Shown here: positions 54,001 to 61,274 of the stretch, piece by piece
How the letters are laid out: each line of letters begins with the position of its first letter
How positions within the stretch are numbered: the stretch's first letter is position 1
From: Propionivibrio dicarboxylicus
Lineage (GTDB): Bacteria; Pseudomonadota; Gammaproteobacteria; Burkholderiales; Rhodocyclaceae
NCBI GenBank assembly: GCA_945902805.1
Contig: CAMDMZ010000002.1
Span: 62,001 to 126,000, forward strand
Length of the DNA stretch: 64,000 nt
Direction: 5' to 3'
The notes under the pieces: generated by a model
The model's database searches: none
What the model was told of the DNA's origin: nothing
What the model saw: the letters and a program-made list of their open reading frames with translations, nothing else
Translations under genes and position numbers: made by a program

Positions 54001-55247
54001 GCGCGCCAGGCGGCCCGGCGCTGGTGGTGGCGCCGACTTCGGTGTGCGGCAATTGGCTAACCGAGGCGGCCCGTTTTGCGCCCGGGCTGAATTTCCGGAT
54101 TTACGGTGAAGGCGAGCGTGAAGGCGTGATCGCGGCGACGGCGCCGGGCGATGTGCTGATCGTCTCCTACACGCTAATGCAGCAGGCCGGCGAGGAGTTT
54201 GCGGCGCATCCCTGGCACACGCTGGTAGCGGATGAAGCGCAGGCGGTGAAGAATGCGACGGCCAAGCGCAGCCAGGCGCTGTTCGACATCCCGGCGGATT
54301 TCCGCATCGCATTGTCCGGCACGCCAGTGGAAAACCGCTTGGCGGAACTCTGGTCGATCATGCGTTTCTGCAATCCGGGTCTGCTGGGGACGCTGGCGCG
54401 CTTCACGGAACGCTTTGGCAATCCGATCGAACGCAACCGCGATCGCGATGCGCAACGCTTGTTGCGGCGACTGGTCGCGCCGTTCATCTTGCGCCGGACC
54501 AAGACGCAAGTGCTGGACGACTTGCCACCGCGCACCGAGTTGATCCTGTCGGTGGTGCCAGAGCCGGACGAGGCCGCGCATTACGAAGCACTGCGGCGTC
54601 ATCTGGTGACCGAAGCCGAAGTTCTGGCAGGGGAAAAATCGGGCCAGGCGCGCATGCACATCCTTGCCCAGTTGATGAAGCTGCGCCGTGCCGCCTGCGA
54701 TCCGCGCCTGACGACGCCGGATCTGGGTTACGTCGGCGCCAAGGTGCGTGCCTTTGCCGAACTGGCTGCGGAACTCGTGGCCAACGGCCACAAGGCGCTG
54801 GTGTTCAGCCAGTTCGTCGATTTTCTCAAGTTGCTGCGCGAGCCGCTCGATCAGGCGGGGATTTCATATCAATATCTCGATGGCTCGACGCCGCCGCCGG
54901 AACGAACCAAACGCGTCGCCGCGTTCCAGGCCGGAGCAGGCGATCTGTTCCTGATCAGTCTCAAGGCCGGTGGTTTCGGCCTCAACCTGACAGCCGCTGA
55001 CTACGTCGTGATCACCGATCCGTGGTGGAATCCGGCGGCCGAAGACCAGGCCATGGGCCGTGCCCATCGCATAGGCCAGTTGCGACCGGTAACGGTGTAT
55101 CGGCTGGTCAGCAAGGGCACGCTGGAAGAACGCATCATCGAACTACATCATGACAAACGTGCGTTGGCCGAGGGCGTGCTGGCGGAGGGCGAAGAGGGCG
55201 CCGCCTTGCCGTCGACCGACGAACTGATTGCCTTGATGCGCGGTTGA
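51021..55247 (+). CDS. SNF2-family DEAD/DEAH helicase
   Basis: A 1408-residue Swi2/Snf2 ATPase. The first 900 residues are a large helical region without a domain I can name. The motor lies at about 955-1400: ADDMGLGKTLQALAVL (motif I, near 976), VVAPTSVCGNWLTEA (Ia), VADEAQAVKN (II, near 1071), LSGTPVENRLAELWS (III), VFSQFVDFLKLLRE (IV), SLKAGGFGLNLTAADYVV (V), and DPWWNPAAEDQAMGRAHRIG (VI). Such proteins remodel protein-DNA complexes; RapA-like or DNA-repair roles are possible. GTG 51021 is the start, with GGAAATGGGGA upstream. Its stop overlaps the ligase gene start by one base (TGATG), so the two are probably made together. Confidence 0.9.
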   Translation: MTAASANISPRVTDGDNLDVDTRVVANVLALLWTWRPRTAVFELLRLLGIKSNANGKGFTQDQVKDAIQTLCKAGMASEHQVRLGYFRLTDAYRSRIYAELLDAYPLPALRTALQAHSGLHREEVRYHWPLYDLAATIALFRLELFGGMDAVELNRWQQAIGRRFDWASVFDEACFSGEFDGRLVTRINPAWRWEIAFNASKVVCADWKTDYLPIMQWALEAASDPANSLAAGMPAHLRHQLAEILLHSGESERMLGLLAGDETGPAAGMRAALLIQQGQWAEGQLAFESALKKQQSEIGAKKRVFPDTLSWYYPLALFAQQTPAAIEKARKFCIGESGSRTPSPFAGWGMWAHAAAARLGEAELNGDMADFAAGVGHSLNIDTLWSLLLRAWMAAELPLTQAGSKARTLHDETVTQLRRRLRACGFTWLEEQAAAAHSVLTGEEVQVPFFATGGQEAWQTVLASLLALGDGDGAKASVSTGGETRLLWELTLGKNGSVEKIEPLEQKRVTRGWSKPKAVSLAKLSGNQTLAAHDAKVARAIRPDRHHARRFTLDRAMAILALIGHPGVVLADMPDITVDVVEGTPQIETLRENTKDGERFVLRVSPSPHADPSNSDDWRYYMDEAQRREAEALRYIHVQQDSAQRIRVTHLTPAQRRAAQLVSGRFSVPVSAQNDLQEALRALAGHFNIHSDDAAGARQVPSESRLRAELAPAGDGLLLRLVVAPLGEQGPRLMPGHGRGRVMAAFGGESVGTERDLPLEQQHLDEVLATLSFLDPPASGDTVCEWTVDEPELALAMVEALPKLAAVASVDWPRGKAVRVTTIDLQHVTMTVKSQHDWFRIDGRAELDEGRVYELQALLAAAAGKSRFVALGEGAYLALSKSLREKLQALAAVAEADKDGLRASAMSAPWLDEVLEDVIVEFDVKFQERLDRLRSAQNVTPKIPGGLQAELRAYQEDGFVWATRLAAAGFGACLADDMGLGKTLQALAVLIERAPGGPALVVAPTSVCGNWLTEAARFAPGLNFRIYGEGEREGVIAATAPGDVLIVSYTLMQQAGEEFAAHPWHTLVADEAQAVKNATAKRSQALFDIPADFRIALSGTPVENRLAELWSIMRFCNPGLLGTLARFTERFGNPIERNRDRDAQRLLRRLVAPFILRRTKTQVLDDLPPRTELILSVVPEPDEAAHYEALRRHLVTEAEVLAGEKSGQARMHILAQLMKLRRAACDPRLTTPDLGYVGAKVRAFAELAAELVANGHKALVFSQFVDFLKLLREPLDQAGISYQYLDGSTPPPERTKRVAAFQAGAGDLFLISLKAGGFGLNLTAADYVVITDPWWNPAAEDQAMGRAHRIGQLRPVTVYRLVSKGTLEERIIELHHDKRALAEGVLAEGEEGAALPSTDELIALMRG

Positions 55248-56101
55248 TGAGCGTGAAAAAGTCGGTGCTGGCGGGACGGCGGTGGTTTGTGGCGCTGCTC
55301 TTTTTCACCTTGCAGGCGATTGCTGCAGAATCGCCGGCACTCCTGTTGGCGGAAACCTATCGTGGCGGAGTTGATCTGTCGCAATATCTGGTCAGCGAGA
55401 AGTTCGATGGCGTGCGGGCCTATTGGGACGGCCAGCGGCTATGGACGCGTGCCGGTAATCCGATCAATCCGCCGGCGTGGTTCACCGCCGGGTTCCCAGC
55501 ACAAGCACTCGATGGTGAATTGTGGATGGGGCGTGGTCGATTCGAGCAGACCTCGGCGGCTATTCGTCGTGAGATCGCCGATGACGTGGAATGGCGGCAG
55601 ATCCGTTATCAGCTCTTCGAGCTTCCCGAGGTGTCGGGAACGTTTGCCGAGCGTGCGCAGCGGATACGTGATCTGGTGGCCCAGGCAGGCGTTCCATGGT
55701 TGTTGGCGGTGGAGCAGTTCACGCTTGTCGATCGGCCAGCGCTGACCAAACGGCTGCATGAAGTGGTCAAGGCCGGCGGCGAAGGCTTGATGCTGCATCG
55801 CGCCAATGCTCCCTATCTCACCGGCCGCAACGATGCGCTGCTGAAGGTCAAGCTGTGGCACGACGCCGAGGCGACAGTCATCGCGCATTTGCCCGGCAAG
55901 GGGCGCAACGCGGGCGTTCTTGGTGCGCTACGGGTCACGTCTCCCGATGGCCGCGAGTTTTCGCTGGGAACGGGATTTTCCGATGCCCAGCGTCGCGACC
56001 CGCCGCCAGTGGGTAGCATCGTCACCTATCGCTATCGCGAGCTGACCTCCAAAGGCCAACCCCGATTTGCTCGGTTCTGGCGGGTACGGCCAGCGGAGTA
56101 G
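55247..56101 (+). CDS. Periplasmic ATP-dependent DNA ligase (LigE type)
   Basis: A 284-residue minimal ATP-dependent DNA ligase. The adenylated Lys motif is SEKFDGVRAYWDG; later GEGLMLHRANAPY and LLKVKLWHDAEATVI are the nucleotidyltransferase IIIa-V motifs, and a C-terminal OB-fold (GSIVTYRYRELT) closes it. There is no DNA-binding domain, as expected for Lig E. A signal peptide (VALLFFTLQAIAAES) predicts periplasmic location, linking it to DNA uptake or repair of extracellular DNA, an inference from the family. Repeat copy I encodes the basic n-region (KKSVLAGRR) of the signal peptide. The ATG overlaps the SNF2 stop; GTG 55253 is an alternative. Confidence 0.9.
   Translation: MSVKKSVLAGRRWFVALLFFTLQAIAAESPALLLAETYRGGVDLSQYLVSEKFDGVRAYWDGQRLWTRAGNPINPPAWFTAGFPAQALDGELWMGRGRFEQTSAAIRREIADDVEWRQIRYQLFELPEVSGTFAERAQRIRDLVAQAGVPWLLAVEQFTLVDRPALTKRLHEVVKAGGEGLMLHRANAPYLTGRNDALLKVKLWHDAEATVIAHLPGKGRNAGVLGALRVTSPDGREFSLGTGFSDAQRRDPPPVGSIVTYRYRELTSKGQPRFARFWRVRPAE
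55256..55281 (+). repeat. Dispersed 26-bp repeat, copy I (ligase signal peptide)
   Basis: Exact match to the consensus, AAAAAGTCGGTGCTGGC then GGGACGGCG. It is translated as KKSVLAGRR at the N-terminus of the periplasmic ligase, giving the positive charges of its signal peptide. Confidence 0.85.
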
Positions 56102-56501
56102 GGGCTTTTGAGATGGGTCGAACCAGCTTGAAACCTCTGTTCGGGTTGATGGTGACCAAAATCGAACCATCGAAGCCCTGAATGTCTCTCACGCTGTATG
56201 GTCGATGCGGGAGCCGTTCGACGTCACCCCTTCGCCGTTCACCCCGCCATTCAGCGCGTCCGCGCCTTCACTGCATGGCGTAAGGGGGCTTCGCTCCGCT
56301 GGCGCTTCGCTGTCAGGGTCGCCAGTTGCAGCAAACCCGAACCCCTGCGCGTTCGCCTTCATCGACCTTGCATAACTCTTTTGTTCTTCCCCGGAGATTG
56401 TCGGACAATAGCGGCTTTCATCGAATGTCTGTTCGACGCGCACACCGAAACCACCGAATCGCCAGATTGCCCAACAAGAAAACAAAGGGAGTGCTGTACT
56501 G
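56102..56501. other. Intergenic stretch at the left edge of the restriction island
   Basis: About 400 bases without a supportable gene. Open frames exist on both strands, but they overlap each other, lack ribosome sites and have no recognised domain. The stretch lies between conserved chromosomal genes and the restriction-modification cluster, so it may contain the boundary of a transferred segment. No tRNA or attachment-site repeat is visible in it. Confidence 0.4.
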
Positions 56502-56816
56502 ATGGCCAAGACGACCTTCTACACCAATCCGGTGTTGCTCCAGACGCTGCTCAATACGTGCGAGGACGGCAAGCTGCAACTGCCAGACTTCCAGCGCAGT
56601 TGGGTCTGGAAAGAAGAACGCATCATGAGCCTCATCGCCTCGGTGTCGCGGGGATTCCCGATGGGCGCGCTGATGTCGCTCAAATCGAAGATCGACACGG
56701 GGGTGGTCTTCGCCTACCGCCCCATTGAGGGCGCACCGGTTGCGGCACAGACGAAACCCGAACAACTGCTGCTCGACGGCCATCCCCGCTGCAATGGCCC
56801 ACGACAGTGGCCTTGA
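56502..56816 (+). pseudogene. Truncated DUF262 (GmrSD N-terminal-like) gene
   Basis: A 104-residue N-terminal piece of a DUF262 protein: LQLPDFQRSWVWKEERIMSL and FPMGALMSLKS are family features. The expected LLLDGQQRL motif breaks down as LLLDGHPRC, and the frame ends nine residues later. Full proteins of this type have several hundred residues. In another frame the following bases encode AIPAAMAHDSGLELIE and a stop at 56833-56835, just before hsdM, as though the end of a gene had been fused on by deletion. DUF262 proteins are often nucleases acting on modified DNA, so this is a decayed defence gene. Confidence 0.7.
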
Positions 56817-56837
56817 ACTCATCGAGACTGACTGACC

Positions 56838-58456
56838 ATGCAATGGATTGCACCCTCTGAAAAAGACGCTGCCTCAACCTCACTCGAAATGCGCCTGTGG
56901 GATGCCGCCGACCAGTTCCGTGCCAACTCCGGCCTCAAGGCGCAGGAATACTCCGGACCCATTCTCGGCCTGATCTTCTTGCGCTTTGCCGAAGTCCGCT
57001 TCGCCATCCAGCGCAGCAAGCTCGAAGGCGCCAGCGCGTCATCCAGGCGTGGTAGCCGGGTCGATGAACCCGCTGCCTACCACGCCGAAGGCATCCTCTA
57101 CCTCAGCCCCGGGGCGCGCTTCGACTACCTGCTGACACTGCCCGAGGTAGCCGACATCGGCGCCAAGGTCAATGCAGCGATGCGCGAGATCGAGAAGCAC
57201 AACCCGCAACTCGCCGGCGTGCTTCCCAAGACCTACAACCTCTTCACCAGCACCCTGCTCAAGGAACTACTCAAGAAGGTGTCCGAGATACCGGCTACGC
57301 TCGACTACGACGCCTTCGGCCGCATCTACGAATACTTTCTCGGCGCCTTCGCCATGACCGAAGGCCAGGGTGGCGGCGAGTTCTACACACCCTCCAGCAT
57401 CGTCAAGCTGCTGACCGAGATCATCGAACCCTTCCACGGTCGCATCCTCGATCCGGCCTGCGGCTCTGGCGGAATGTTCGTGCAGTCGGCACGCTTCGTC
57501 GCCGAGCACCAGAAGAACCCCGCTGCCGAACTTGCCATCTGCGGTGTCGAGAAGACCGACGAAACCGGCCGCCTGTGCCGCCTCAACCTTGCCGTGCATG
57601 GGCTGGAGGGCGACATCAAGCACGGCGGCAACATCAACAGCTACTACGACGACCCGCACAACGCCACCGGCCAGTTCGACTTCGTCCTCGCCAATCCGCC
57701 CTTCAACGTCAATGCGGTGGACAAGGAACGACTCAAGGACATGGTCGGCGCCGGTCGCCGTTTCCCCTTCGGCCTGCCGCGCACCGACAACGCCAACTAC
57801 CTGTGGATTCAGCTCTTCCACTCGGCGCTCAACGCCACCGGCCGCGCCGGCTTCGTCATGGCCAACTCGGCTTCCGATGCCCGATCCAGCGAGCAGGAAC
57901 TGCGGCAGAAGCTGATCGAAGCGCGGGCGGTGGATGTCATGGTCGCCGTCGGCCCGAACATGTTCTACACCGTCACGCTGCCCTGCACGCTGTGGTTCTT
58001 AGACAAGGGCAAGGCGAAGACGAAGCGTGCCGACACCGTGCTCTTCATCGACGCCCGCCACATCTACCGGCAGGTCGATCGCGCCCACCGCGACTGGACA
58101 CCGGTGCAAATCGGCTTCATCGCCAACCTCGTGCGCCTCTATCGCGGCGAGGCACTCGAAGCCCCGAAAGTCGGCGCTGGCGAGACGGCGGCAAAGCTCG
58201 TCGAAGTCTTTGGTGACACACCGGCCTATCGTGATGTGCCCGGTTTGTGTAAGGCCGCGACGCTGGCCGAGATTGAAGCCCAAGGCTGGTCGATCAACCC
58301 CGGCCGCTACGTTGGCGTCGCGCCGGGCGAAGAGGTCAGCGACGAGGATTTCAAGGAACAGCTCGAAACATTGAATGAGGAACTGGAATCACTGAACGCG
58401 CAAGCGCGGGAACTGGAACAGACCATCGCCGCGAATGTGGCGGAGATTCTGGAGGC

Positions 58457-58460
<4 letters not shown>
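56838..58460 (+). CDS. hsdM: Type I restriction-modification methyltransferase HsdM
   Basis: A 540-residue N6-adenine methyltransferase subunit. The N-terminal helical domain includes [23 protein letters not shown]-binding motif I is [19 protein letters not shown] and the catalytic motif IV is [10 protein letters not shown]-terminal block, [16 protein letters not shown], and a coiled-coil tail that contacts HsdS complete it. Together with HsdS it methylates the recognition site; HsdR adds cleavage. It is coupled to hsdS by a four-base overlap. Repeat copy J encodes [10 protein letters not shown] in the linker before the C-terminal block. Confidence 0.95.
58165..58190 (+). repeat. Dispersed 26-bp repeat, copy J (inside hsdM)
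   Basis: Reads CGAAAGTCGGCGCTGGC then GAGACGGCG; within the 24-base core it differs from copy G at one base. Sense to hsdM, in the same translated frame as copy F (KVGSGGT, here KVGAGET). It is the most divergent copy and could be a coincidence, though its length argues against that. Confidence 0.6.
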
Positions 58461-59644
<1,184 letters not shown>

Positions 59645-59647
59645 ACC

Positions 59648-59803
59648 ATGAACGCCCACGCCTACTCCGAAGATCAAGCCATCGAGCTGCCCGCCATCGG
59701 GCTGTTTGCTAGACCCGTGGTTTCATTTGAGTCGTTGCCGGCGCTGCTCCGCAAGCGTATGTTTTTACGACACTTCTTATTTGAGTGGAAAACGTCCGAA
59801 TGA
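59648..59803 (+). pseudogene. Remnant of an hsdR 5' end fused to a short tail
   Basis: A 51-codon frame starting 3 bases after hsdS. Its first 21 residues, MNAHAYSEDQAIELPAIGLF then A, are plainly homologous to the start of the real hsdR at 61275 ([20 protein letters not shown] then A), but the DNA is only moderately similar, so it is not a recent copy. After this the sequence is unrelated. The stop overlaps ATG 59800 of the next gene (ATGA). It appears to be the start of a former HsdR gene, cut when the AlbA-type gene was inserted, and may now act as a coupling leader. Confidence 0.75.
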
Positions 59804-61257
59804 AAAACTGGGTGAGCAAGACGCTGAATTTGCTGGCTGCCAGCCTTGAACCGCCAAAACACGAGTTGAACGAACTCGACTGGAAAGCAGCACTGTCACC
59901 AGACAAGAAACGGCTGACGGAGCATTTGTCCGCGCTTGCCAATCAGCCCGGCGGTGGCAATCTGGTATTCGGAGTGGATGCCAGCGGCACCCCTGTTGGC
60001 ATCGATGAAGAAACGGTCGAGAAAACGATCATTCAACTGGCCAATCTCGGCAGGGCCGGGCTTGAACCACCGCTCGCTTTGGATCACGCGGTGGAGGAGT
60101 TCAATGGCGTCCGGCTGCTGTTCGTTCATGTACCTGAATCCACAGTGAAGCCTGTTCACCTTCGAGGCAAAAGCCTTGACGAGGCGTTTATTCGCTCGGG
60201 GGGCACGACGCGCAAGGCATCGCGGCAAGAAATCGGGACGCTGATGCTGAATAGCCGCACACCACGCTGGGAGGAATTGCACGCTTCCGTGTTGCTGATC
60301 GACGCAGCGCTTGCCGCCAGCCTGAACGTCGAGTCGATTTGCGCAATGCTGGAACGTCCGCTGGCGACTTCGCCCGAAGAAATGCTGACATGGATGGCTG
60401 CAGAACGATTCATCGTTCGCGATGCGGCTGGCGGCGGCTATATCACCAATCTTGGCGCCATTGCGGCAGCACGCAAACTGGCTGACTTCCCGGACCTTAG
60501 CCGCAAGGCGGCGCGCGTGGTGGTTTACGACGGACTAAACAAGGCAACGACCAAGCTGGAGCAGGAGGGAACCAAGGGCTACGCGATCAGCTTCCAGGGG
60601 CTTCTGCAATTCGTGATGTCCCTGCTGCCACAAAGCGAGATCGTCGAGCAGGCATTGCGGAAGAAGCGAACCGTTTATCCCGAAATTGCGCTTCGTGAAA
60701 TCATCGCCAATGCGCTCATCCATCAGGATTTCTCGGTGACCGGGGCGGGGCCACTAATCGAAATTTTCGACGACCGAATCGAGGTGTCGAACCCCGGCGG
60801 CCTACTGCCTTCAAAGCAACTCGACCGGCTGATTGGCACCCAGCCGGAATCGAGAAACGAGCAACTTGCAAGGGCTTTCCGGCGCTACAAAATTTGCGAG
60901 GAGCGCGGCTCCGGTTTGCTAAAAGCTGGCTTGGAAATCGAGCTTTATGGTTTGCCGCCGATTGAGTTTGTTGCCAGCACCAATTACTTCAAGGTGACGC
61001 TTCAAGCACCCAAGACGTTTGCCAAGATGTCGGTCCGCGAACGGCTGGAAGCCTGCTACCAGCACGCGGTTCTCAAACACTACTCGGGTAGCGCGATGAC
61101 CAACACAACCCTCCGTGAGCGCTTGAAGATGCCGGAAAAACAGCGGTCAATGGTCTCTGTCCTGATTCAGGAGGCGGTCGATAAACGTCTCGTCAAGCCT
61201 GCTGATCCCGACAACAAATCCAAGAAGTTCGCGGAATACGTGCCCTTCTGGGCATAG
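59800..61257 (+). CDS. AlbA/Schlafen-type ATP-binding protein
   Basis: A 485-residue protein with an N-terminal AlbA_2 (Schlafen AAA-4-like) domain: [20 protein letters not shown], then [18 protein letters not shown] and [20 protein letters not shown]. The middle part carries a GHKL-type ATP-binding block ([54 protein letters not shown]). A winged-helix-like C-terminus follows. Genes of this type often sit between hsdS and hsdR; a regulatory or RNA-related defence role is suspected, not shown. ATG 59800 is chosen because it is coupled to the hsdR-start remnant; GTG 59785 is the alternative. Confidence 0.82.
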   Translation: MKNWVSKTLNLLAASLEPPKHELNELDWKAALSPDKKRLTEHLSALANQPGGGNLVFGVDASGTPVGIDEETVEKTIIQLANLGRAGLEPPLALDHAVEEFNGVRLLFVHVPESTVKPVHLRGKSLDEAFIRSGGTTRKASRQEIGTLMLNSRTPRWEELHASVLLIDAALAASLNVESICAMLERPLATSPEEMLTWMAAERFIVRDAAGGGYITNLGAIAAARKLADFPDLSRKAARVVVYDGLNKATTKLEQEGTKGYAISFQGLLQFVMSLLPQSEIVEQALRKKRTVYPEIALREIIANALIHQDFSVTGAGPLIEIFDDRIEVSNPGGLLPSKQLDRLIGTQPESRNEQLARAFRRYKICEERGSGLLKAGLEIELYGLPPIEFVASTNYFKVTLQAPKTFAKMSVRERLEACYQHAVLKHYSGSAMTNTTLRERLKMPEKQRSMVSVLIQEAVDKRLVKPADPDNKSKKFAEYVPFWA

Positions 61258-61274
61258 CGTTGGAACAGGGCCAC

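Noticed and set aside
56198-56728. A 176-codon plus-strand frame before and over the DUF262 remnant
   Set aside because: It overlaps the DUF262 frame, which has recognisable family sequence, and has no ribosome site or domain.
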